Shown in pieces: positions 22,257-29,075 of a DNA stretch of 29,896 nt (its first letter is position 1; every line of letters starts with the position of its first letter). The stretch is from contig CAUBQN010000006.1 of the NCBI GenBank assembly GCA_958438125.1, positions 1 through 29,896 of the forward strand, in the 5' to 3' direction. A program made the position numbers and the translations under genes. Under the pieces are notes generated by a model. That model made no database searches, was not told the origin of the DNA, and saw only the letters and a list, made by a program, of their open reading frames with translations. This DNA is from an uncultured Collinsella sp. GTDB lineage: Bacteria > Actinomycetota > Coriobacteriia > Coriobacteriales > Coriobacteriaceae.

Positions 22257-23420
22257 ATGCGCAAGATTAAGACCATCGACGACATCACCAAGGACGGCAA
22301 AGTCGAGTTTGGCGAGGGCTACGAGTTTGTGGGCACCGCCGAAGAGGCCGACGCCATCCTGATGCGCTCGACAGACCTGCACGGCTACGAACTGCCCGAG
22401 GGCATCCGCGCCATCGCCCGCTGCGGCGCCGGCGTCAACAACATCCCCGTCGAGGAGTACGCCAAGAAGGGCGTCGTCGTCTTTAACTCCCCCGGTGCCA
22501 ACAGCAACGCCGTCAAGGAGCTCGTCCTGGGCATGCTGGTGCTTTCGAGCCGCGGCGTGGTGCAGTCGATGAACTGGGTGCGCGACAACGCCGACGACCC
22601 CGAGATCCAGGTCGACGCCGAGAAGGCCAAGAAGGCCTTTGTGGGCCGCGAGCTCAAGGGCAAGCGCATCGGCGTCATCGGTCTGGGCAACGTGGGCTCC
22701 AAAGTCGCCAACGCCTGCGTCGACCTGGGCATGGACGTCTACGGCTACGACCCGTTCATTTCCGTTGAGCACGCGTGGGTGCTGAGCCGCGAGGTGCAGC
22801 GCGTGGGCACGCTCGAGGATCTCTGCCGCGGCTGCGACTACCTTACCGTGCACGTGCCCAGCAAGGCAGACACCATCGGCATGATCAGCACCCAGCAGAT
22901 TAACCTGCTGGCCCCGGGCGCCGTCCTCATCAACTACGCGCGCGAGACCATCATTGACGAGGACGCCGTCGACGCCGCCCTGCGCGAGGGCAAGCTCAGC
23001 TGGTTTAGCTGCGACTTCGCCACGCCCAAGACCGTCAAGATGCCCAATACGTTTATCACCACGCACTCGGGCGCCGGCACCGGCGAGGCTGAAGCCAACT
23101 GCGCAGACATGGCCATCAGCGAGCTCAAGGATTATCTGGAGAACGGTAACATCGCCCACAGTGTCAACTACCCCGCTTGCAACATGGGCAAGGCGCGCGC
23201 TGCAAGCCGCATTGCCTGCCTGCATGCCAACGTGCCCAACATGATCGGCCAGATCACGGCCATCCTGGCCAAGGACAACGCCAACGTGCAGCGTATGACC
23301 AACGAGTCCGCCGGAGAGAACGCCTACACCATGTTCGACACCGACGAGCACCTGGACAGCAGCACCATCGAGGCGCTCAAGCAGATTCCGTCGATGTATC
23401 GCGTGCGCGTGATCAAATAG
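22257..23420 (+). CDS. serA: D-3-phosphoglycerate dehydrogenase
   Basis: SerA oxidises 3-phosphoglycerate to 3-phosphohydroxypyruvate with NAD, the entry step of serine synthesis. The 387-residue form has the catalytic and NAD-binding domains plus a C-terminal ACT-like domain (residues about 310-387, HANVPNMIGQITAILA...), which is often the site of serine feedback. The Rossmann motif is GVIGLGNVGSKVA. ARCGAGVNNI marks the substrate domain; NYARETIID carries the catalytic Arg, and THSGAG holds the His270 of the Glu-His pair. CTAAGGAGTTTTTC precedes the ATG. The short length fits the type found in clostridia and Coriobacteriia. Two hairpins follow, the second a clear terminator. Confidence 0.96.
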   Translation: MRKIKTIDDITKDGKVEFGEGYEFVGTAEEADAILMRSTDLHGYELPEGIRAIARCGAGVNNIPVEEYAKKGVVVFNSPGANSNAVKELVLGMLVLSSRGVVQSMNWVRDNADDPEIQVDAEKAKKAFVGRELKGKRIGVIGLGNVGSKVANACVDLGMDVYGYDPFISVEHAWVLSREVQRVGTLEDLCRGCDYLTVHVPSKADTIGMISTQQINLLAPGAVLINYARETIIDEDAVDAALREGKLSWFSCDFATPKTVKMPNTFITTHSGAGTGEAEANCADMAISELKDYLENGNIAHSVNYPACNMGKARAASRIACLHANVPNMIGQITAILAKDNANVQRMTNESAGENAYTMFDTDEHLDSSTIEALKQIPSMYRVRVIK

Positions 23421-23433
23421 CGCCGGCTGATCT

Positions 23434-23464
23434 GACGGGCAGTTCCCCATGTGGCCTGCCCGTC
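23434..23464. other. Perfect 9-bp hairpin after serA
   Basis: GACGGGCAG and CTGCCCGTC enclose 13 bases, 14 bases after the serA stop codon. No T-run follows. It precedes the actual terminator and may protect the mRNA 3' end. Confidence 0.5.
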
Positions 23465-23482
23465 GCTGACATCGAATGCCCG

Positions 23483-23519
23483 CGGGGGCGCCTTTCGCAC
23501 GAGAGGCGTCCCCGTTTTT
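23483..23519 (+). terminator. Terminator of serC-serA
   Basis: CGGGGGCGCCT pairs with AGGCGTCCCCG over 11 positions (one G-U), followed by TTTTTG. This closes the serC-serA transcript. Confidence 0.9.
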
Positions 23520-23556
23520 GTGAGCCCTCCATTAAATGCACCGAGCCGCTTCTTGG

Positions 23557-23571
23557 CATACAATCTGTATG
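23557..23571 (+). promoter_or_regulatory. -10 box inside a palindrome before the M20 gene
   Basis: TACAAT at 23559-23564 is a good -10 box; no strong -35 box is seen at the right distance. It is embedded in the inverted repeat CATAC-AATCT-GTATG (23557-23571), so a bound regulator could block transcription. The start codon follows at 23598. Confidence 0.45.
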
Positions 23572-23597
23572 TTGACCTAACTATCTGTGAGGTGCCT

Positions 23598-24818
23598 ATG
23601 GTTGATACAGATTTTGCTTGGCGGCTTACGCAAGGGCTCGTGCGGATCGACAGTTCTGACCCAGGTGCGTATGAGGGCGAGATTGAACGCTATATCAAAG
23701 CGTTGGTTGAGGAACAGTTGGCGCAGCTGAGCCATCCGGTACTCGATGCCGTGCAGATTGCAGAGCTCGAAGTACTCCCCGGGCGCCGCAACCTTATGGT
23801 CACCGTGCCGGGCCAAAGCGACGAGCCGCGACTCGTCTATATCTGCCATATGGATACCGTTACGCTGGGCGATGGCTGGGACGCGGACATTCCGCCGCTC
23901 GGGACGGTTGTGCGTAACGACAAACTCTATGGCCGTGGCGCCTGCGACATGAAGGGTGGCCTGGCCTGCGCCATTGCCGCACTGGTCCATACGCTCGAGC
24001 GCGTGGTAGCGGATGGCGCGCTACCCCGCCGCGGCTTTTCGCTCATCTGCTCGGTCGACGAAGAGGACTTTATGCGAGGCTCCGAGGCAGCCATCGATGC
24101 CGGCTGGGTCGGTTCGCGCGAATGGGTGCTGGACACCGAGCCCACCGACGGACAGATCCAGGTGGCGCACAAGGGGCGTACGTGGTTCGAGATTGAAATG
24201 GATGGCGTGACGGCGCATGCAAGCCGGCCCTGGAAGGGCGCGGATGCCGTCGCCGCCATGGCCGAGGCCGTCTGCGCGCTGCGCCATGCGTTCGCGGCGC
24301 TGCCCGCGCACGATGAGCTGGGGCCTTCGACCATCACGTTCGGCCAAATCGAGGGCGGATATCGCCCCTACGTCGTACCCGACCGCGCCAAAGTCTGGGT
24401 CGACATGCGCCTGACCCCGCCGACCGATACGGCCGCCGTAACGCGCATGGTAGAGCAGGCCATCGCCGTCGCCGAAGCCGCCATTCCCGGTTGCCACGGC
24501 AGCTACGTCGTGACGGGCGACCGCCCCGCCATCGAGCGCGACCCAAACTCTCCCCTTCTAGCAGCGCTCAAGCGTGCCGCCGATGACGTGACGGACGCGG
24601 ACACGACCGTTGGCTTCTTTACCGGCTACACCGACACCGCCGTCATTGCCGGCAAGACAGGTAACCGCAATTGCATGAGCTACGGTCCCGGGTCGCTCGC
24701 GCTCGCGCACAAGCCCAACGAATATGTGCCCCACGCCGATATCGTTCGTTGTCAGCAGGTGCTAATCGCGCTCGCCGATAACGTGCTCTGGGACGCGAGC
24801 GGCCAAGTTGGGGCATAA
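23598..24818 (+). CDS. M20 family metallopeptidase (ArgE/DapE/carboxypeptidase type)
   Basis: A 406-residue cytoplasmic zinc hydrolase of the M20 family, which includes ArgE, DapE, aminoacylases and dipeptidases. All metal and catalytic residues are visible: CHMDT (His84, Asp86), GRGACDMKGG (Asp117 bridging), VDEED (catalytic Glu155, ligand Glu156), LDTEP (Asp179) and LAHKPNE near the C-terminus (His371). The dimerisation domain includes the GVTAHASRPWKGADAV segment. The ATG at 23598 has GTGAGGTGCCT before it. It is followed after 39 bases by the DUF1015-like gene on the same strand, so the two are probably one operon. The substrate is not predictable; DapE-like succinylases usually differ in the last third. 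Confidence 0.9.
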   Translation: MVDTDFAWRLTQGLVRIDSSDPGAYEGEIERYIKALVEEQLAQLSHPVLDAVQIAELEVLPGRRNLMVTVPGQSDEPRLVYICHMDTVTLGDGWDADIPPLGTVVRNDKLYGRGACDMKGGLACAIAALVHTLERVVADGALPRRGFSLICSVDEEDFMRGSEAAIDAGWVGSREWVLDTEPTDGQIQVAHKGRTWFEIEMDGVTAHASRPWKGADAVAAMAEAVCALRHAFAALPAHDELGPSTITFGQIEGGYRPYVVPDRAKVWVDMRLTPPTDTAAVTRMVEQAIAVAEAAIPGCHGSYVVTGDRPAIERDPNSPLLAALKRAADDVTDADTTVGFFTGYTDTAVIAGKTGNRNCMSYGPGSLALAHKPNEYVPHADIVRCQQVLIALADNVLWDASGQVGA

Positions 24819-24857
24819 TAAGCCGCGAACAAACCGACTCGCGCGTTAGGACCGCCC

Positions 24858-25541
24858 ATGAAAGCACTTCCGTTTCCCTGCATCCGCCCGGCTCAGGACC
24901 GCGTGCTCGAGGCGCTGCCTGCAATGGGCAGCATCCTAAGCGGCAACGATGCCCTGCGCGGAGCCATTGCCGATGGTCTGATGCTCAAGGACCCGGGTGC
25001 GGCGTATTACGTGTACGAATGCTCGGGCGAGCCGGGACGTGTGACGGGTGTCGTGGCGATCTGCCCGACGAGTGTACTTGCGGGCGGCAAGGGCGATGCC
25101 AGCGCCGACGTGGCCGCCGCCGCGCGCGCGATCGCCGAACTCAAAGTTCAGCCGCGCCCCGTGTCGCTCGCCTACGAGGCGTCGCCCGTCATGGACATCA
25201 TCCTGGGCGCTGCCAAAGAGGGCGCCTCGCTCTACGCCGTCACCGACCCCGCGGGCATTACGCACCGCGTGTGGGAGGTCAAGCGCGAGGACGCTGTTGC
25301 CGCCATCCGTGCCATGCTCGACCAAGTACCAGAGCCGGCACTGGCCGACGACCCCGCCTACGCTGCCGCGCTGGCCGGGGCGTCGCAGCTGCTGGCCGAT
25401 GAGGCCCGTGCCGCCGGAACGTACACCGGCAAGGAGCCGTTCAACTTTGCCGTAGCTGCGCTCTTCCCCGCCGCGCAGGTCAGCGGCGGCGCGCCGCAGG
25501 TTCCGACGGGTCTGCTCACGCACCAAGTCGCGCGGTTCTAG
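24858..25541 (+). CDS. Reduced DUF1015-like protein
   Basis: A 227-residue protein that I recognise as a short relative of the DUF1015 family (COG4198), whose members are about 400 residues and often follow serC-serA. Recognisable pieces are the N-terminal FPCIRPAQDR, LMLKDPGAAYYVYE, THRVWEVK and the stretch TGKEPFNFAVAALFPAAQ. The family hallmark (ADGHHR type) is absent; the equivalent place reads ALADDPAYAAALAG. The N-terminal part is about 50 residues shorter than usual, and nothing follows the FNFAVAALFP stretch except about 25 residues, so the C-terminal half is missing. The frame is intact, with normal codon use and AGGA before the ATG. The function is unknown. Confidence 0.72.
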   Translation: MKALPFPCIRPAQDRVLEALPAMGSILSGNDALRGAIADGLMLKDPGAAYYVYECSGEPGRVTGVVAICPTSVLAGGKGDASADVAAAARAIAELKVQPRPVSLAYEASPVMDIILGAAKEGASLYAVTDPAGITHRVWEVKREDAVAAIRAMLDQVPEPALADDPAYAAALAGASQLLADEARAAGTYTGKEPFNFAVAALFPAAQVSGGAPQVPTGLLTHQVARF

Positions 25542-25585
25542 CAAGACCAGACCGTCCAGCACAAAAATCGGCAGCTCAACAAACA

Positions 25586-25627
25586 GGGGGCGGAGATGCA
25601 GCAGGTACATGCATCTCCGCCCCTTTT
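25586..25627. terminator. Terminator after the DUF1015-like gene
   Basis: GGGGCGGAGATGC (25587-25599) pairs perfectly over 13 positions with GCATCTCCGCCCC (25611-25623), followed by TTTT. It lies between two convergent genes, and the opposite strand also shows a T-rich flank (TGTTTGTTG). Confidence 0.88.
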
Positions 25628-25670
25628 GCGTCGAGAAGTTATGCCGGCGACCCGTGCCGCCACGCTCACG

Positions 25671-26306
25671 TTATCCCCGCTGCGGGCCTGCTGCCGCCAC
25701 GAGCGGTTCAAGCCCCAGCTCGCGTGCGTAATCCTCCTGCGTAAAAATCTCAATCAGCTCAAACGTGTCGGATTCGTCGTCAAACGCAAAGTGCAGCACC
25801 GCGCAGTTGCCCGGCACGCGATCGCGCTCGTCTGCCGCCGCACCCTTCACGTGATCCATAAACTCCTTGATGGCCGAGCCATGGCTTACCGCGAGCACGC
25901 ACGTATGGTCCGGACGCTGCATAAGCTCGATCAGCGTCGCCACCATGCGCTCGCGCACTTGCATCTGGCCCTCGCCGCCAAACTGGCAATAGAAGTCGCG
26001 CCACGGGCGCTCGGGCATAAGCATCACGCGCTCGGCCTCAAAGTCGCCAAAGAACCACTCGCGCAGACCGTCCAGGCGCTCGTACGCCAAGCCCGGCCAC
26101 AAGTTGGCGATAGTCTGCTCGGTGCGATGAAGCGTGGAGGTGTAGGCATGATCGGGCTCAATGCCACGCGCACGTAAAAACATGCCGGCGCGCGCCGCCT
26201 GGTCGCAACCCAACTGCGTAAGCGGCGAGTCACTCCACCCCTGAATGATACGCTTAAGGTTGAATATCGTCTGTCCATGACGGACCAGATACAGATCTTT
26301 ATTCAT
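25671..26306 (-). CDS. Histidine phosphatase family protein (phosphoglycerate-mutase-like), copy B
   Basis: A 211-residue member of the histidine phosphatase superfamily. It has the RHG motif LVRHGQT (His10, which becomes phosphorylated), GWSDSPLTQLG, a TSTLHRTEQT segment, LREWFFGDFE and the second histidine in AVSHGSA. These features suit a small-molecule phosphatase or a cofactor-dependent mutase; typical 2,3-BPG mutases are longer (about 230-250) and more conserved, so a phosphatase is more likely. The start at 26306 is preceded by AAAGGACCCCT. It lies 17 bases downstream of a paralogue on the same strand (26324-26866), probably cotranscribed. The last 30 residues extend beyond the paralogue. 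Confidence 0.88.
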   Translation of the reverse strand: MNKDLYLVRHGQTIFNLKRIIQGWSDSPLTQLGCDQAARAGMFLRARGIEPDHAYTSTLHRTEQTIANLWPGLAYERLDGLREWFFGDFEAERVMLMPERPWRDFYCQFGGEGQMQVRERMVATLIELMQRPDHTCVLAVSHGSAIKEFMDHVKGAAADERDRVPGNCAVLHFAFDDESDTFELIEIFTQEDYARELGLEPLVAAAGPQRG

Positions 26307-26323
26307 AGGGGTCCTTTCGTTCG

Positions 26324-26866
26324 TTACCAACCCAAGAGCGAAAACGCCCCGTCGCAATAGCCAAAATGAAGCACGGCACCGTTGTCGGGTAGCTCCCCCT
26401 CGCCAGTCACATACTCAAGAAACTCCTGGCAGGCTGAGCCATGGGAAACCGCCAGCACGCAGTCGTGCTGCGGCCTGGCCATGATGCGGGACAGCGCCGC
26501 GACCATACGCGACTGGAGCTGCACTTCAGACTCGCCACCAAAGGCCACCGGATAATCACCCCAGGGCTGCGGCGGCATATCGCGATTTGATGTGCCCTCC
26601 AGCGAGCCCAAATGCCACTCGCGTAGGTCATCGACCAGCTCTATCGAGCAGCCCTCGCCAGCAATTAGCTCAGCCGTACGCCGCGCCCGGCCCAACGGGG
26701 AGGAATACACACGGTCAAAGGTCACGCCACGCGCCTCAAACGCCGCGCGCGTCGCCAGCGCCTGCTCGCGCCCGCGCGCCGTAAGCGGCGAATCGTGCCC
26801 ACCCTGCAAAATGTTCTGCACGTTGAGCTCAGTCTGCCCATGCCGCACCAAATACAAATCTGCCAC
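26324..26866 (-). CDS. Histidine phosphatase family protein, copy A, GTG start
   Basis: A 180-residue paralogue of the next gene, with LVRHGQT (His9), LQGGHDSPLTARG, YSSPLGRARRTAELI, LREWHLGSLEG and AVSHGSA. The first and the second histidine are both present, so it should be active. The start codon is GTG at 26866, preceded by GAGGGGAGGACGT. In copy A the linker PPQPWGDYPVAFGGE corresponds to PERPWRDFYCQFGGE in copy B, which supports a tandem duplication. A hairpin repeat (copy 6) lies upstream of the start. The substrate is unknown. Confidence 0.88.
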   Translation of the reverse strand: MADLYLVRHGQTELNVQNILQGGHDSPLTARGREQALATRAAFEARGVTFDRVYSSPLGRARRTAELIAGEGCSIELVDDLREWHLGSLEGTSNRDMPPQPWGDYPVAFGGESEVQLQSRMVAALSRIMARPQHDCVLAVSHGSACQEFLEYVTGEGELPDNGAVLHFGYCDGAFSLLGW

Positions 26867-26880
26867 ACGTCCTCCCCTCG

Positions 26881-26918
26881 CACCACCGCAAAGGGGACAG
26901 GTGCCTTTGTGGTGGTTT
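26881..26918. repeat. Hairpin repeat copy 6
   Basis: CACCACCGCAAAGG with one arm change, the variant loop GGACAGGTG, and CCTTTGTGGTGG. It lies 31 bases beyond the nitroreductase stop codon and 15 bases before the GTG start of the phosphatase gene. Confidence 0.88.
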
Positions 26919-26948
26919 ACCGCCGGATCACACCGCGGTGACGCTCAG

Positions 26949-27620
26949 CTACACCAGTACGTCGGCAAGCGGGCGCTTGGGTACGTGGTGCACCTGCGCC
27001 TCGTCGCGCCAATAATTGATGGAGCCGTCGGGGTTGGAATCGATCGCATCGATCACCTGTGTCTCGGTCGGAACGCCAAACGCCATGATCAGCTTGAGCT
27101 CATACTTGTCGTTATCGAGCCCCATGGCATCGATCGCGTGGGGCATAAAGGCCTTGAACATGCAGGCTGCCACCTCGGGCGTGGCGCTGCGGGCGGCGAG
27201 CATCATCGTCTGCGCGGCAATGCCCGTGTCGGCCTCGGTAATGGGAGCGGCGGGCTTACCCGGAACGGCGCGCTCGGCCAAAATCGCGATGTAGCCGGTC
27301 GGGCGCTCACCCTCGGCAGGACCCGGCCAATCCTTAAGCGCACCGGCCCACGCGAGCTCATCAAATACGCGCGCGCAATCCTCGGCACCGCTCACCACAT
27401 GAAAACGAAGACGCTGAGCATTGGCACCACAGGGAGTCAGGTGCGCCAGCTCCGCCAGCTCAAGCAAAAGCTCACGCGGCACGCGCATGGACTCGTCAAA
27501 GCGACGGCACGTACGGGCGCGGCGAACCAACGCATCAAACGCGTTCAAGCCGAGCTTTTCGCAACCCTGCTTTGCCATCGACTCGGCGCTTACCGGCGCC
27601 GCGGGAACTGCTTCGTTCAT
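26949..27620 (-). CDS. Nitroreductase family protein
   Basis: A 223-residue FMN-dependent oxidoreductase of the nitroreductase family. The RRARTCRRFDES segment near residue 34 corresponds to the FMN phosphate-binding RRSxRxF motif. TPCGANAQRLRFHVV and DTGIAAQTMMLAA are the usual next segments, and IMAFGVPTET lies in the last third. The ATG at 27620 is preceded by GGGGGTCCCT. Such enzymes use NAD(P)H to reduce nitro compounds, quinones or flavins; the physiological substrate cannot be told. It is divergent from the HdeD-like gene and followed by the phosphatase pair behind a hairpin repeat. Confidence 0.86.
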   Translation of the reverse strand: MNEAVPAAPVSAESMAKQGCEKLGLNAFDALVRRARTCRRFDESMRVPRELLLELAELAHLTPCGANAQRLRFHVVSGAEDCARVFDELAWAGALKDWPGPAEGERPTGYIAILAERAVPGKPAAPITEADTGIAAQTMMLAARSATPEVAACMFKAFMPHAIDAMGLDNDKYELKLIMAFGVPTETQVIDAIDSNPDGSINYWRDEAQVHHVPKRPLADVLV

Positions 27621-27678
27621 AGGGACCCCCAATACAAGCCAATTGTCCTTAGGAGAATCTAACCTAAAACCTAGGCAA

Positions 27679-27707
27679 TTACATACAGCGGCGTAATGTT
27701 CTACAAT
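27679..27707 (+). promoter_or_regulatory. Promoter of the HdeD-like operon
   Basis: TTACAT (27679-27684) and TACAAT (27702-27707) are exactly 17 bases apart. Transcription would begin near 27714, giving a 5' leader of about 170 bases before the ATG at 27885. Confidence 0.7.
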
Positions 27708-27713
27708 TGTTGA

Positions 27714-27884
27714 TTAATCCTCACTGGAGCGGGAACAAAAGTAACAATTCGGGAATGTGGGGCGGCAATTCGTCCTTCCCGCCCCATGCATCGGCGCCCT
27801 TGGGCGATACTTGTTGCAGCACTTTTGGCGTACGCCGCACGGAGAGCAATGAACGCGGCGTGCACCACACGGAAAGGAGACATT
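27714..27884 (+). other. Long 5' leader with two hairpins
   Basis: The leader contains TGGGGCGG/CCGCCCCA (about 27758-27786) and GTACGCCGC/GCGGCGTGC (about 27830-27863). The second hairpin lies about 20 bases before the start codon, just upstream of the AAAGGAGA ribosome site. No coding frame with a good ribosome site is seen in it. Confidence 0.4.
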
Positions 27885-28487
27885 ATGGGCATCTTTAAGA
27901 ATGATGACCAAAAATCGAGCCAGTTTGGATTTGACGAGAAAAGCATGGCAGGCAAGGCCGTTAAGGCCGTGCGCTGGATCTACGCCATCACGGGCGTCTT
28001 AGCGCTCATTGCTGGTATCGCGCTGCTTTTTGCACCCGCCAAGTCCCTCGTCTTTTTGACGACTGTCCTGGGTTTTTACTTTGTAATCACTGCTGCCATC
28101 AGGCTGTTCACTGCCATTTTTGAGCCGCTGCTGCCCACCGGCTGGCGCGTGACGAGCATCATCTCCAACCTACTCATTATCTTGGGCGGCGTCATAATCC
28201 TGCGCAACCAGGCCTTCTCGACCGCGACGCTCACCACGATGGTGGTTATCGTGGCCGGCTTTGGCTGGATTGTCGAAGGTGTCATGTCCATTCTGGAGTC
28301 CGAGCTTTCGTCCAACCGCGCCCTTGCCATCCTGAGCGGCGCACTCTCCATCATCGCCGGCATGTTCGTGTTTATCTATCCGCTGTGGTCGGCCAAGATG
28401 CTCGTCATCTTTAGCGGCGCCGCACTGCTGGTGTTTGGCGTAACGCTGATTGTTCGCGCTATTCAATTTGGCAAACTGGTGCACTAG
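27885..28487 (+). CDS. HdeD-like DUF308 membrane protein
   Basis: A 200-residue membrane protein with six hydrophobic segments arranged as three similar pairs, the pattern of DUF308 (HdeD family). HdeD in E. coli is linked to acid resistance, but the role in other bacteria is open. The N-terminal 28 residues are hydrophilic and cytoplasmic (GIFKNDDQKSSQFGFDEKSM). The start at 27885 is preceded by AAAGGAGACATT. The stop codon TAG is directly followed by the ATG of the next gene, so translation of the two is likely coupled. It has its own promoter at 27679-27707 with a long leader. Confidence 0.85.
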   Translation: MGIFKNDDQKSSQFGFDEKSMAGKAVKAVRWIYAITGVLALIAGIALLFAPAKSLVFLTTVLGFYFVITAAIRLFTAIFEPLLPTGWRVTSIISNLLIILGGVIILRNQAFSTATLTTMVVIVAGFGWIVEGVMSILESELSSNRALAILSGALSIIAGMFVFIYPLWSAKMLVIFSGAALLVFGVTLIVRAIQFGKLVH

Positions 28488-28970
28488 ATGCCACGAACGC
28501 TCTTTATTGATGCAGACGCCTGCCCGGTCACGCGCGAGTCGATTGACTGCGCGCGGCGGGCGGGCGTCGCCGTCGTTATCGCCGGCAACAGCACGCAAAA
28601 CCTGGAACGGCACATTCGCCGCGACGACCCGCGCGATGCCGAGCACGCGCGACGCGGATTTTGGGTCACGACGCTCGATGTGAGCGTGGGCGCCGACAGC
28701 GCCGACTTTGCCATTGTCGAACGCCTGCAGGCGGGCGACGTGGTCGTGACGCAGGACATTGGCTTGGCGAGCATGGTGCTCGGGCGCGATGCCGCCGCCA
28801 TCGGTGTGCGCGGGCGCGTCTACGACAAAACGACCATCGACATGCAGTTGTTTATTCGCCACGAGGAAAAGAAGGTACGCCGCGCCGGGGGACGCACTCG
28901 CGGACCGGCGGCATTTACCAGCGAAGACCGGGCCCGCTTTAAACGCAACCTCACCGAGCTGCTGCGCTAA
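28488..28970 (+). CDS. UPF0178 (DUF188) protein, YaiI/YqxD-like
   Basis: A 160-residue protein of the UPF0178/DUF188 family, with the signatures LFIDADACPVTRE at the N-terminus, a VVTQDIGLA segment, and the conserved VYDKTTIDMQLFIRHEEKKVRR-type region. The fold is related to PIN/NYN nucleases, and acidic residues at the N-terminus (Asp8, Asp10) could bind metal, but no activity is established. It starts directly after the HdeD-like stop codon without a clear ribosome site, so it depends on coupling. The C-terminal tail is basic. A hairpin follows the stop codon. Confidence 0.88.
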   Translation: MPRTLFIDADACPVTRESIDCARRAGVAVVIAGNSTQNLERHIRRDDPRDAEHARRGFWVTTLDVSVGADSADFAIVERLQAGDVVVTQDIGLASMVLGRDAAAIGVRGRVYDKTTIDMQLFIRHEEKKVRRAGGRTRGPAAFTSEDRARFKRNLTELLR

Positions 28971-28974
28971 CCAA

Positions 28975-29015
28975 GGTAGATTTTCGGGACATGCCCGGAA
29001 ATCTACCCTTTTGTT
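28975..29015 (+). terminator. Terminator of the HdeD-UPF0178 operon
   Basis: GGTAGATTT-T-CGGG pairs with CCCG-G-AAATCTACC (13 pairs with one mismatch), loop ACATG, followed by CTTTTGTTTT. A related but imperfect hairpin (GTAGAT...ATCTAC with GACATGTCC inside) is at about 29044-29075. Confidence 0.8.
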
Positions 29016-29043
29016 TTGGCAGCGGAAATGCCCTGGTCACAGG

Positions 29044-29075
29044 GGTAGATCGTAAGACATGTCCCAATAATCTAC
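29044..29075. repeat. Degenerate copy of the GTAGAT...ATCTAC hairpin
   Basis: GGTAGATCGTAAGACATGTCC followed by AATAATCTAC resembles the terminator at 28975-29007 in its arms and its GACATG loop. It ends at the stop codon of the exporter gene and could terminate that minus-strand transcript. Confidence 0.5.

Noticed and set aside
21084..23450. 788-residue open frame on the minus strand opposite serC-serA
   Set aside because: It spans two well-recognised genes in the opposite direction and starts inside the serA terminator hairpin.
465..26918. CRISPR array made of the hairpin repeats
   Set aside because: The copies are kilobases apart, in both orientations, with no regular spacers and no cas genes.
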